This document shows, piece by piece, positions 8,804 to 17,154 of a stretch of 49,967 nt of DNA. The DNA is from Bacteroidota bacterium. GTDB taxonomy: Bacteria; Bacteroidota; Bacteroidia; NS11-12g; UBA955. Where the stretch lies: NCBI GenBank assembly GCA_947496065.1, contig CANMBF010000020.1, positions 1 to 49,967 on the forward strand. Direction: 5' to 3'. A program made the position numbers and the translations under genes. The notes beneath the pieces are model-generated. The model searched no databases. It was not told the DNA's origin and saw only the letters and a program-made list of their open reading frames with translations. The stretch's first letter is position 1, and each line of letters opens with the position of its first letter.

Positions 8804-9283
8804 TTAAGCGTTGGTGAGCTGTTCTAGAATGTGTTGAACAGCAGGGCAAACGCTCGCATTGGTAAGTGTTAAGTTTTTTCGTTTGATGAATACATCTTCA
8901 TCGGTGTAAGGAAAGCGCGCGCAATCGGAAGGTCGTACCTCATATATTTTGCATGTATTATCAGCATTTAAAAAAGTACAAGGCGATTGTTTTAATACAA
9001 AATCATTGTCTTCATCGAGTTTGAGATACTGTCCAATTAAATCGGTTTCTTTGATTCTAAGGTGTTTGCTGATGCGCTTTAGGTCGGTGCTTTTAAAAGT
9101 AGGACTGTGATTTTTGCAACAGTTGGCACAATCCAAACAATCTATTTTCGAAAAGGCCTCATCGTGTAAGGCGGGTAATTTTTTGATGAGTTCTGCAGGT
9201 TTTACCGCATTCAAAAAGCGCTGATAGGTTTTCTTTTTTTCTTTGGCTTTTGTTTGCCAAGTGGTATTGAGGGTCCAATCCAT
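8804..9283 (-). CDS. YkgJ-family cysteine-cluster (putative metal-binding) protein
   Basis: A 159-residue cytoplasmic protein with the YkgJ-type pattern CLDCANCC (about 49-56), then CTFLNADNTCKIYEVRPSDCARFP and a late VCP. The regularly placed cysteines suggest a metal or Fe-S site; the biological role of this family is not established. It converges with the PNGase-like gene, the two stops being separated by 2 bases, and lies 27 bases after the HmuY-like lipoprotein gene on the same strand. It could therefore be the last gene of the haem operon, though its family is common outside such operons. Confidence 0.85.
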   Translation of the reverse strand: MDWTLNTTWQTKAKEKKKTYQRFLNAVKPAELIKKLPALHDEAFSKIDCLDCANCCKNHSPTFKSTDLKRISKHLRIKETDLIGQYLKLDEDNDFVLKQSPCTFLNADNTCKIYEVRPSDCARFPYTDEDVFIKRKNLTLTNASVCPAVQHILEQLTNA

Positions 9284-9310
9284 TAATTAAAGTAGGCTGT
9301 GTTAATGGAA

Positions 9311-10342
9311 TTATTTAATGCGAATGAATTCGAATTTCGGATTGCCGGTTCTATCTTGCTTATCGTAGTAGTCGAGAAATCTTAGTTTATAATATTTATT
9401 ATCGGTGTCTCGAATGATATAGGTTAATTCAGGGTGCACAGTATATCGGCCTTTAGTGCCATTGATATAATCGAAGGTTTTCCAGTTGTCATAACCGATT
9501 GCATCGCGATCGGAATTCAAGGTGATATTATTAATGATATTGCCATCAATATCATCGAATTTCAACTTTTTTCCCATGTAAATAGCCACATTATTGGGAT
9601 TGCTTAAAACCCCTACTAATGTATATAATATGGTAGTTGGTGGGTTTGGAATGGTAGTTCTATATTTTGTAAAAACAATGTCCCATTCACCTTTTGTAGG
9701 TTCTGCAAAATCAACCACTTTGCCATTATTTTTAAAACTATAGTAAGTAAAATTTTGCAACTTGTTTTTATAAATTTTGATGATTGGTCCATCATTATCA
9801 TCGAGCTTGCAAATTTTAAGCTCATAAAATGAATCATTAACATTTAGAATCTGCACTTTTCTGAATCTATCTCTACCTGAAATATAGCCAAGTTCAATAA
9901 AATAAATACCGTGAATGGTATCGCCAGTGCCGGACGGTTTTTTATACGTTTTCCAATCACCCATAGCGGTTTGTGCAGGATTGCCATTACTTGCGTCTAC
10001 CACTTCATCTTGTTTTAGTATATAATTGGTATCGCTTGTTAGTTTTTCATTTAAGTTATAGAGTTCGGCTTTTCTTATGGTAATGGTGTTGCCCCCATTA
10101 ATAAAGATACCATAGCCATTGTCAGCAGATTGAAAACAAATATCCCAGTCTTGCAATTGTTTTTCATAAAAGGTGTTTGTACTTAAGTCGAAGTACATTT
10201 GTTTAGAATAATGATCGGCATCGGTACCCATAAAACAGGTGCTAATTTCAGTATATCCAGGAGGCAACTTTACCGCATCGTCTTTCTTAAAGCACGAGGT
10301 GCCTAAGAGAATGAGCAATGATATACCAATATACTGTTTCAT
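9311..10342 (-). CDS. HmuY-like haem-binding lipoprotein
   Basis: A 343-residue lipoprotein with lipobox LLGTSC (Cys about 17). The body shows the HmuY pattern of short aromatic strands around a buried pocket: YFDLSTNTFYEKQLQDWDICF near the start, then GEWDIVFTKYRTT, LYTLVGVLSNPNNVAIYMG and, at the end, YIIRDTDNKYYKLRFLDYY. HmuY proteins capture haem at the cell surface and pass it to a TonB-dependent receptor; that receptor gene lies 3 bases upstream. Axial haem ligands cannot be fixed from sequence alone. Its central and C-terminal motifs parallel those of the T9SS protein at 12368-13627. Confidence 0.75.
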   Translation of the reverse strand: MKQYIGISLLILLGTSCFKKDDAVKLPPGYTEISTCFMGTDADHYSKQMYFDLSTNTFYEKQLQDWDICFQSADNGYGIFINGGNTITIRKAELYNLNEKLTSDTNYILKQDEVVDASNGNPAQTAMGDWKTYKKPSGTGDTIHGIYFIELGYISGRDRFRKVQILNVNDSFYELKICKLDDNDGPIIKIYKNKLQNFTYYSFKNNGKVVDFAEPTKGEWDIVFTKYRTTIPNPPTTILYTLVGVLSNPNNVAIYMGKKLKFDDIDGNIINNITLNSDRDAIGYDNWKTFDYINGTKGRYTVHPELTYIIRDTDNKYYKLRFLDYYDKQDRTGNPKFEFIRIK

Positions 10343-10345
10343 ATT

Positions 10346-12361
10346 TTACAATGTAAAGTTGAGTTGACAAAATAATGAACGACCTACCGAAACGGGCATT
10401 GAGCTCGATCCTGTTGAGTGAAAAGTTAAACTGCCTGTTGAATTGATATTTCTAACATTGAAAATGTTTTTACAACCAACAGTTAAATTTAATTTCTTTT
10501 TATGCATTGGACGGTTGATGGTAAAATCGAGCATAGAATAATCTTGAATTTTTATTTGCACCACTTCACGTGTATCGCTCAAAGAATAACCGATGCGATT
10601 ACCATTGTATTTATAGAAAAGCGATAAGGTTGTTTTTGATTTCTTTTTGCCCATGGCATAAGATACCTGTGAGCGACCTTCTGGTGAGTAGTTGTATTTA
10701 TATTCGTTGATGGCTTTAAAGGCATTGTTGTAAATGCCAGTAATAGCGTAGCCAGCAGAAATATTGAATTGCTTGTACTGCAATGAAAGGTTTAAATTAC
10801 TGCCTATTGATTTGAAATTATCGATGTTCATGTAGGTATATTCATTGATATTGGCATTCAATGAAACCAATGAAATTTGATTGTAGATATGGTTGTAGAA
10901 ATTGCCGTTGTCTAAAAACAATTGTACCTTTTTGTTCAATTTAAATTTGTATCTAAAAGTTAGATTGTGGTTATTAGAAACCTCTGATTTTAATTGACCG
11001 TTGCCTTGTATATTGTGGTTGTAGTCTACAAAGTTCAAATACAACTCTTTTAAAGAAGGCGCTCTAAACCCTTTGCCATAAGAATAGCGAATGGTTAAGT
11101 TTTTAATGCCTGCAAATTGCACTTGAATAGATGGTATGAAAGGGGCAGGGTATCGCGAATTATAAGAGGCTCTTACACCTGGTTTAATATTAAAGTTCTT
11201 AAGGTGCTTAATCTCTACACATGCAAATGCTGCGAAGTCATTCATTTTGCCTTTATCACTTTCGATACGTGTGCCAAACGCACTGTTAAGATTGATATCG
11301 AATCCATACTGGTAGTTGAAATTGGGATTGTATTGCTTGTTGTAACTGCCTCTTGTCATAAAATTCAAAAAGTAATTTCTACTTTGTGATTCTCTGTTAT
11401 CGACAAGGGTAGGTGGGAGATTAGGATCTACTAAATCTTTTAGATAAGTGATCATGTCTCGGTTGTAGTAACTAAACGAGGTTAATAGATTTTCATAGGT
11501 GCTAGAATCCCTTTTATAATCTAAACTCAAGGAACTTGTTAAACGGTTGGTAATGTAATATTGATCTTTCGCATAAGCTTCCACATGGTTAATCACTGGT
11601 TCTCCTTTATTCTCGATTTTTTCATTGAAAATATCTGTTTTAAAACGAATGCGCAATTTGCCTTTTTCGTTGAGAATGCTAAAGTTACCGAATACTTGTT
11701 GTTTGGGTTTCCATACCATGGTACGACTCGTATTATCGGGATTATATCCAGAGAAGAAATTCCGGCTCACATTGGCCGAAAAATCCATCAGTTTGTTCAC
11801 GTTCACTACGCCACCACCCCCAATATTATATTGGCCAATGGATTCGTAATAAGAGTTGCCAGTAAGTTGCGCGGGTTTGTCTCTGTTGAGTACTGCTTTT
11901 TTAGATATAAGATTGATAACACCTCCCAAAGCATCGGTGCCATAGATAACAGATAATGGTCCCTCAATAATTTCAATGCGGTCGATGTTGGTGAGGTTAA
12001 TTTGACTGAGGTCGATGTTGCCGTTTTCGCGACCAATCATTGGTACGCCATCTAAAAGAATTTTTACATTTTGACCGCTTATACCTTGTAAACTCATTGA
12101 GCTACCAAGAATATTGTCGTTGTTGATGCGAATGTTTAATTCCTTAATCAGCACATCTTTGAGGTTAAAAGCCCCTTGTCTTTCAATGTTTTTGAATGTA
12201 ATTATTTTTACATTCTGAACTGTTTTGGAAGAGGTAGTAGGCGCAATTTCACCTGTATGTACATAGGTTTGCAATACTGCAGTATCATCAATCTGCGCTT
12301 TTACATTGCCGAAATATAGCAATGTAAAAGACAGAAAAAGATATGTAATAATGCGTTTCAA
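10346..12361 (-). CDS. TonB-dependent outer-membrane receptor, HmuR-like
   Basis: A 671-residue receptor with a signal peptide (about 1-22). The plug domain contains VKILLDGVPMIGRENGNIDL, DRIEIIEGPLSVIYGTDAL and GGVINLISK. The 22-stranded barrel ends with an aromatic-rich SLFCQLNFTL. In the barrel lies a FRAP box (SYGKGFRAPSLKELY), then a His (YNHNIQGN) and a degenerate NPNL box (NGQLKSE), the arrangement described for haem and haemoprotein receptors. It lies between two HmuY-like genes with gaps of 3 and 6 bases, so the three are one operon. Role: TonB-driven uptake of haem; ligand inferred from motifs and neighbours. Confidence 0.85.
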   Translation of the reverse strand: MKRIITYLFLSFTLLYFGNVKAQIDDTAVLQTYVHTGEIAPTTSSKTVQNVKIITFKNIERQGAFNLKDVLIKELNIRINNDNILGSSMSLQGISGQNVKILLDGVPMIGRENGNIDLSQINLTNIDRIEIIEGPLSVIYGTDALGGVINLISKKAVLNRDKPAQLTGNSYYESIGQYNIGGGGVVNVNKLMDFSANVSRNFFSGYNPDNTSRTMVWKPKQQVFGNFSILNEKGKLRIRFKTDIFNEKIENKGEPVINHVEAYAKDQYYITNRLTSSLSLDYKRDSSTYENLLTSFSYYNRDMITYLKDLVDPNLPPTLVDNRESQSRNYFLNFMTRGSYNKQYNPNFNYQYGFDINLNSAFGTRIESDKGKMNDFAAFACVEIKHLKNFNIKPGVRASYNSRYPAPFIPSIQVQFAGIKNLTIRYSYGKGFRAPSLKELYLNFVDYNHNIQGNGQLKSEVSNNHNLTFRYKFKLNKKVQLFLDNGNFYNHIYNQISLVSLNANINEYTYMNIDNFKSIGSNLNLSLQYKQFNISAGYAITGIYNNAFKAINEYKYNYSPEGRSQVSYAMGKKKSKTTLSLFYKYNGNRIGYSLSDTREVVQIKIQDYSMLDFTINRPMHKKKLNLTVGCKNIFNVRNINSTGSLTFHSTGSSSMPVSVGRSLFCQLNFTL

Positions 12362-12367
12362 AGGTCA

Positions 12368-13627
12368 CTAAGCTTTAACCAATTTGTGGCTATAGATGCC
12401 AGATTTAGTTTGAATGTTTAACATGTAGATACCGCTCGATAAATTTGAAATGTCGATGGTGTTGTTGTTCATGATTAAATTCGATTTACTACCCGTCACA
12501 TCAATTAATTCGATGTTAAGAATGGTTTCTTCACTATTGATTTTTAAAAGACCACTTGTTGGGTTAGGGTAGATGCTGGTTGTATTTAAATCAATTTTGT
12601 TTAAAGAGGCACTTACTTGGTTAACAGAAAAATAAGTTTTACCAGTAGCAGAACCACCAAATTTATTAAATGATAATTTGTAGTATTTGGTTGGGCTGTT
12701 TTTTACAAAAAAGACAAAGGTATCAACCATAACGAAAGCACCAGGGCCTTGAGGTGGAATTTTCCAATCCCAGCCGATATTGTTTGTGTTTTGAAGAAAA
12801 GGCGCAGTAACACTTGTTAACCAAACTTCATTACATTTTTTGCCCATGTTTTTTGCAATGGTATCGCTCTTGTTGGCGAGGATACCAGTTAATGGGTAAG
12901 CACCCGTAACGTTGAACTGGGTTACTACATCTTTGTAGCGGGTCCATACCAAATCCCAAGCACTTCTTGCAGGCTCTCTGTCGTTCAATTGTTTGTTCAC
13001 CGCATCATAATATACAAACAGACGGTCTGGGAATTTGCCTTTGCTAAAAATAAGATTGGTAGAATCGCTGTTATCGATGTTTGAAATGATAACATTCCAA
13101 AGGGAGTCAAAACCCAATGATTTAATAAATACTTTTTTGTAAATACCTGCAGTTTTGTTATAAAGCACAAATACATTGTTGCCTTCAACATTTTTGGTAG
13201 TGCTATTATAAGCGCCCCAAATAAAGTTAAATGGTGCTTTGGTGTAATTATAACCTTTGTTAAAAGCACCGAAGTCCCATGTTTTAAATGAATCTAGGCG
13301 TTCTGGTAAAGTGTATAAACCGGTGGTGTCTATCTTTCTCCAATTGGCAGCATTGGCTCCGTTTAGTTTTACCAATACATTACCTTTAACACTGTTCACT
13401 CTAATCGATACACCCGTTTCAGGATGCTGAGGAAATTTGCTGCCTTGTACTGAGAAAGCCATGTGCCAATTGCTGTTTGGAACGGTTTTAACTGTACCGT
13501 TTTGGAATGAGTAAAATACATCGTTGGTATAGCCAGGACCCATGTTGGTGCTATCGGAAGTCGCGCATTGAGAGAAAAGTTGAGTAGAGAAAGCGAGAAG
13601 GAGAATTAGAAATATTTTTTGTTTCAT
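12368..13627 (-). CDS. HmuY-like protein with T9SS C-terminal sorting domain
   Basis: A 419-residue secreted protein with a signal peptide (about 1-19). It contains two HmuY-like sections: one with SIRVNSVKGNVLVKL, and one with DRLFVYYDAVNKQLND, SAWDLVWTRYKDVV and AYPLTGILANKSDTIAKNMG. These run in the same order as in the lipoprotein at 9311-10342. After KYYKLSFNKFGG comes a type A T9SS domain (SIYPNPTSGLLKIN ... LSSGIYMLNIQ, basic end). It should therefore reach the surface through T9SS rather than as a lipoprotein. It is the first gene of the haem operon. Haem binding is inferred. Confidence 0.75.
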   Translation of the reverse strand: MKQKIFLILLLAFSTQLFSQCATSDSTNMGPGYTNDVFYSFQNGTVKTVPNSNWHMAFSVQGSKFPQHPETGVSIRVNSVKGNVLVKLNGANAANWRKIDTTGLYTLPERLDSFKTWDFGAFNKGYNYTKAPFNFIWGAYNSTTKNVEGNNVFVLYNKTAGIYKKVFIKSLGFDSLWNVIISNIDNSDSTNLIFSKGKFPDRLFVYYDAVNKQLNDREPARSAWDLVWTRYKDVVTQFNVTGAYPLTGILANKSDTIAKNMGKKCNEVWLTSVTAPFLQNTNNIGWDWKIPPQGPGAFVMVDTFVFFVKNSPTKYYKLSFNKFGGSATGKTYFSVNQVSASLNKIDLNTTSIYPNPTSGLLKINSEETILNIELIDVTGSKSNLIMNNNTIDISNLSSGIYMLNIQTKSGIYSHKLVKA

Positions 13628-13650
13628 TTTTGTGGAATTTTAAAGTGCAG

Positions 13651-13703
13651 CAAAATTACGTTTAAACTATAAGATTGATAAATTTCATGTCTTAGTATGA
13701 CAT
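13651..13703 (-). promoter_or_regulatory. Promoter and candidate operator of the haem operon
   Basis: On the minus strand TAATTTTG (13651-13658) matches the Bacteroidota -7 element 23 bases upstream of the HmuY-T9SS start. Further upstream, ATGTC (13687-13691) and GACAT (13699-13703) form an inverted repeat with a 7-base spacer, about where a regulator would sit. The gene just upstream encodes an OmpR-type regulator, which could be the ligand; that link is inference. Confidence 0.4.
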
Positions 13704-13735
13704 AAAAATGACAATAATTAACAGAATTATTTTAA

Positions 13736-14431
13736 TTAAATTTCAAAGCGGTAACCAACCCCACGAATCGCATTAATATATTGCGGATTTTTAGGATCAG
13801 ACTCAAAGTATTTTCTAAAAGACAATATGAAATTATCGATGGTTCTGGTAGAAGGGTATACGGCATAGCCCCATACAGTTTGCAATATCTTCTCGCGACT
13901 CACCACTTCGTTTTTATGTTCGATTAATAGTTTCAATAACAAGGCTTCCTTTTTTGTCAAGGTAAACTTGCCGTTTTGTGTTCTGGCTTCATACGTTTCG
14001 AAGTTCACGTAATTGGCACCAAACGTAAAGTCTTTGATCGAGTGGCTCACCGTTGCAGCAGCATTGCCTTTGCGGGCCAATAAATTTTGCACGCGCAATT
14101 GCAGTTCTTCTAAATTAAATGGCTTGGTTAAATAATCATCTGCGCCTTTTTTTAAGCCTGCAATTCTGTCTTCTGCAGAATTTTTAGCAGATAGAAATAG
14201 GATAGGTACTTCAGTGTTTTTTAAACGGATGTTTTCACAAACATTTAAACCGTCAATACCTGGTATCATAATATCGAGAACGACCAAATCGAATTGTTCG
14301 TCCTTGAAGCGTTTAATGGCTTCAATACCATCTTTCACCCCCACTACTTTATTGCCATCTAGTTCAAGGTTTAGTTTTACTAAATCTAATAAACTAGGTT
14401 CGTCTTCTACTAATAATATTCTTTTAATCAT
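13736..14431 (-). CDS. OmpR-family response regulator
   Basis: A 231-residue two-component regulator. The receiver domain (about 1-120) has the acidic pair in LLVEDEPSLLDL, the phospho-acceptor Asp in VVLDIMIPGIDGL (about residue 52), the switch Ser in LFLSAKN and the Lys of LTKPFNLEEL. The winged-helix domain (about 135-231) ends with TRTIDNFILSFRKYFE and INAIRGVGYRFEI, the classic DNA-recognition helix and wing. The kinase gene lies 5 bases upstream, so the pair is an operon. The next gene on the strand is the haem operon 108 bases away, a plausible target. Resembles Bacteroides RprY, but I do not assign that name. Confidence 0.93.
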   Translation of the reverse strand: MIKRILLVEDEPSLLDLVKLNLELDGNKVVGVKDGIEAIKRFKDEQFDLVVLDIMIPGIDGLNVCENIRLKNTEVPILFLSAKNSAEDRIAGLKKGADDYLTKPFNLEELQLRVQNLLARKGNAAATVSHSIKDFTFGANYVNFETYEARTQNGKFTLTKKEALLLKLLIEHKNEVVSREKILQTVWGYAVYPSTRTIDNFILSFRKYFESDPKNPQYINAIRGVGYRFEI

Positions 14432-14436
14432 AATAA

Positions 14437-15579
14437 TTATGTTGTTTTAAATGTGATAATAAATTTTGCGCCTTTAGGTAAATTGTTTTCGACAGAAATT
14501 TTTGCATCGTGCACCAGCAGAATTTGTTTAACTAAGAAAAGGCCTAATCCAGTGCCCTTTGTTTGGCGGGTGTTTTCATCGCCTATTCTGTAGAACTTCG
14601 AAAATATTTTTGATTTTTCCTTATCAGAAACGCCAGGGCCATCATCGGATATGGTGACAATTAATTTCTTCTTTTCGTTGGTAAATCCAATATTCAGTGC
14701 TGTGTTTTCGCCAGCATACTTAATGGCATTTTGAAACAAGTTGCTAAATACCAAATTTAAGGACACATGGTCGCCTTTGATCAAATGCTCTTCATTGGGT
14801 AAATTGAAGGTACCGTTAAAATAGGGTGGATTCAAAATTTGTTCAGCAGCATGATCAATAACAGAGACAATATCGATGGTTTCAAAATTATAGCGATAAC
14901 TTTTGCCATCAATTTTAGTGGCCAACAGAACATTGTCTATGAGGTCGTTTAAACGATCGGCATTTAGAATGGTTTGATTGATAACTTGGGGTTGAATGGA
15001 TTCATTTAATTTTCTCTGCGAGAGCGTTTGTGCACTTAATTTAATAGCGGCCAATGGTGTTTTTAATTCATGGGTTACCGATAATAAGAAATTGTTCTGC
15101 ATACGGTTCAGATTCAGCAGCGATTCTAAACGAGAGAAAACCCACAGTACACCAAGTATTACCGCCAATGTAAACACAATAGCTTCCGAGTAAAAAGCTC
15201 TTAATTTTGTTTCATAGCGCTTGTCTATTTTAATAAATTCTCTGCGGTTGGGTGCAATGGTTAGCAGGTCGCTAAAATTATTTTTACCAGCATTAATGGT
15301 CAAATCAACTTCACATTTTTGCTCTTTTTTAAGTCTATTTAATACCTGCGTGAATTCTTTTTTGTTGGCTTCAAAGGTCATGAAATAACCAATCTCTGAA
15401 TTTTCTTTTGTATATAAAAAATTAACAAGGGCTTCTTTTATGTGAGCTGATTTATATTGCAGAGAATTAATTTCATAGGCATGTTCTTTTTTTGTAAAAT
15501 CAATTAATGAATATAACCACCAGCCAAAGGCAGCTAGTATATAAAGAATCACCATGACAAGAAATAATCGTATTTTCAA
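14437..15579 (-). CDS. Membrane sensor histidine kinase
   Basis: A 380-residue kinase paired with the regulator that follows. Two membrane helices (about 5-27 and 132-150) enclose a periplasmic sensor of about 105 residues with no recognised fold. The dimerisation domain carries SVTHELKTPLAAIK with an intact His. The ATPase domain has the N box NLFQNAIKYAG, the G1 box DDGPGVSDKEK and the G2 box GTGLGLFLVKQI. All catalytic elements are present, in contrast with the second kinase of this window at 18123. The signal sensed is unknown; proximity to the haem locus makes haem or envelope state possible. Confidence 0.93.
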   Translation of the reverse strand: MKIRLFLVMVILYILAAFGWWLYSLIDFTKKEHAYEINSLQYKSAHIKEALVNFLYTKENSEIGYFMTFEANKKEFTQVLNRLKKEQKCEVDLTINAGKNNFSDLLTIAPNRREFIKIDKRYETKLRAFYSEAIVFTLAVILGVLWVFSRLESLLNLNRMQNNFLLSVTHELKTPLAAIKLSAQTLSQRKLNESIQPQVINQTILNADRLNDLIDNVLLATKIDGKSYRYNFETIDIVSVIDHAAEQILNPPYFNGTFNLPNEEHLIKGDHVSLNLVFSNLFQNAIKYAGENTALNIGFTNEKKKLIVTISDDGPGVSDKEKSKIFSKFYRIGDENTRQTKGTGLGLFLVKQILLVHDAKISVENNLPKGAKFIITFKTT

Positions 15580-15598
15580 TAAATATAAATTGGTAGTT

Positions 15599-15606
15599 CA
15601 AATATA
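15599..15606 (-). promoter_or_regulatory. -7 promoter element for the kinase/regulator operon
   Basis: TATATTTG on the minus strand matches TAnnTTTG and ends 19 bases before the kinase ATG at 15579. No clear TTG stands at the expected distance, so this is a consensus-only assignment. Confidence 0.4.
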
Positions 15607-15625
15607 ATTCAATTTATTTGATGTT

Positions 15626-15865
15626 ATGGATTTGCCCCGCTTTACTTTACAACAACTCGCCTTAAGAAATGGACAAGATAAACCTGAAATTTGGATTGCC
15701 TTTAAAGGAACTATATACGATGTAACAGATAGTCGTTTGTGGCGTGGGGGTAAGCATTATGAGCATTGGGCCGGTCAGGATTTAACCGCTGAACTAAGCA
15801 AGGCTCCCCATACAAAATCGGTCTTTGAACGCTTTAAAGCAGTAGGGGTTCTAAAGGAAATTTGA
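15626..15865 (+). CDS. Cytochrome b5-like haem/steroid-binding domain protein
   Basis: A 79-residue, single-domain soluble protein. It matches the cytochrome b5 fold: the initial FTLQQLALRNGQ, the core strands IWIAFKGTIYDVTDS, the loop WRGGKHYEHWAGQDLTAEL and the second His-bearing segment KAPHTKSVFERF. The His of KHYEHWAG and of APHTKS are candidate haem ligands. The canonical HPGG motif is absent, as is common in short bacterial members, so ligand identity is uncertain. It is a single gene, divergent from the kinase operon and convergent with rpiB. Its electron partner is not indicated by neighbours. Confidence 0.8.
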   Translation: MDLPRFTLQQLALRNGQDKPEIWIAFKGTIYDVTDSRLWRGGKHYEHWAGQDLTAELSKAPHTKSVFERFKAVGVLKEI

Positions 15866-15873
15866 CAATCTTT

Positions 15874-16317
15874 TTACAAATCTATTTTCTCTACACGCTT
15901 CTCATGGCGACCGCCTTCGAAGCTTGCATTTAAATAGGCTGAAACAATTTCTGTTGCAGTTGTATTGTTAATGTAACGCGCAGGTAAACAAAGTATGTTG
16001 GCGTTGTTGTGTTGTCTAGCGAGTGCACCTAGTTCTGGTAGCCAGCATAAGGCAGCTCTAATACCCGCATGTTTATTAGCGGTTAAGCATACACCATTGC
16101 CACTTCCACATAGCAAAATGCCAAGTGTGTTAGGCTTTTCTAAAACAGCGCTGGCCACTTTATGAGCATAGTCGGGATAATCTACAGAGTCGTTACTAAA
16201 GGGGCCAAAATCTGTAACGGTATAACCCAATGACTCTAAAAAGGTTTTGACTGTTTCTTTTTGTTCAACGCCAGCGTGATCGCTGCCAATAAATATATTA
16301 GGTAAATTGTTGTTCAT
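15874..16317 (-). CDS. rpiB: Ribose-5-phosphate isomerase B
   Basis: About 147 residues, interconverting ribulose 5-phosphate and ribose 5-phosphate in the pentose phosphate pathway. The RpiB/LacAB fold is shown by IFIGSDHAGVEQKE at the N-terminus, the His-bearing DYPDYAHKVA, the catalytic Cys of LLCGSGNGVCLTANK and the GIRAALCW segment. I chose the ATG at 16317 because the upstream alternative at 16338 is a TTG deep inside tatC. Even so the gene overlaps the tatC end by 20 bases, so it is translationally linked to tatC and is the last gene of fabG-tatC-rpiB. Confidence 0.93.
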   Translation of the reverse strand: MNNNLPNIFIGSDHAGVEQKETVKTFLESLGYTVTDFGPFSNDSVDYPDYAHKVASAVLEKPNTLGILLCGSGNGVCLTANKHAGIRAALCWLPELGALARQHNNANILCLPARYINNTTATEIVSAYLNASFEGGRHEKRVEKIDL

Positions 16318-17152
16318 CTTGCTTTTTTTGTTTTTCAACGCGTTTGGTAATTATGACACCCATTTCGAATAAAGTATAAAGCGGTATTGTTAAAATGACT
16401 TGGCTTACGATGTCGGGAGGTGTTACAATGGCTGCAATTATTAAGATTACAATAAAAGCATATTTGCGGTATTTTTTGAGAAATTCTGAGGAGATAATGC
16501 CAATTCTTGCTAGAAAGTACATAAGCACGGGCAATTCAAATATTAAACCGGTGCCTAAAACCAACACACTCATAAAAGAGACAATGCTTTGAATATTGAT
16601 TTCGTTTTTAACCAATGTGCTTAGGGAATAACGCGCAAAGAAATTGATGGAGATAGGGCAGAGGATAAAATAACCAAAGGCTACACCAGTAAGAAAAAGT
16701 CCAGTTGTATAGACTACAAATCCTCTGGTGTTTTTAACTTCTTTGTTACTGAGGGCCGGTTTAATGAAGCGCCAAATTTGCCAAAGTATAAATGGCATGG
16801 CCATAATTATACCAACTAAAAACGCCAACTTGAAGGACATCATAAATTGTCCAGCCATTTCGGTATTTTGTAAAGAAATCTCAAAATCCTTCACACAGAG
16901 TTGGTCGTTGTGATAATAGGCTTGCGACCATTCACATAATTTGCGGTAAGTAAAGAAGTCTTTATGAAGTGGACCTAAAATTATATCGTGAAATATATAA
17001 TCGATGTATGCGAATGCAATAATGGTAAAAAATACAATGCCTAAAGCGGCTCTTAATAAATGTTTGCGCAACTCATCGACATGGTCGAAGAAAGACATTT
17101 CTTTCTCTTCGCCCACATTTTCCACATCTATATCTGTTTGATCTAATGACAT
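16298..17152 (-). CDS. tatC: Twin-arginine translocase subunit TatC
   Basis: A 284-residue inner-membrane protein with six predicted helices that receives folded twin-arginine substrates. The cytoplasmic N-terminus has the conserved SFFDHVDELRKHLLRAALG. The first periplasmic loop is enlarged by about 30 residues (HKDFFTYRKLCEWSQAYYHN and beyond), as in other Bacteroidota TatC proteins. The loop-adjacent Glu lies in LQNTEMAGQFMMSF, and a KNTRGFVVYTTGLFLTGVAF helix follows. No tatA or tatB is in the window. It starts 2 bases after the fabG stop and overlaps rpiB. Confidence 0.95.
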   Translation of the reverse strand: MSLDQTDIDVENVGEEKEMSFFDHVDELRKHLLRAALGIVFFTIIAFAYIDYIFHDIILGPLHKDFFTYRKLCEWSQAYYHNDQLCVKDFEISLQNTEMAGQFMMSFKLAFLVGIIMAMPFILWQIWRFIKPALSNKEVKNTRGFVVYTTGLFLTGVAFGYFILCPISINFFARYSLSTLVKNEINIQSIVSFMSVLVLGTGLIFELPVLMYFLARIGIISSEFLKKYRKYAFIVILIIAAIVTPPDIVSQVILTIPLYTLFEMGVIITKRVEKQKKQDEQQFT

Positions 17153-17154
17153 GC

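Noticed and set aside
16318-16338. Upstream TTG start for rpiB.
   Set aside because: The added residues are a frame-shifted copy of the tatC C-terminus; the ATG at 16317 gives the family-standard N-terminus.
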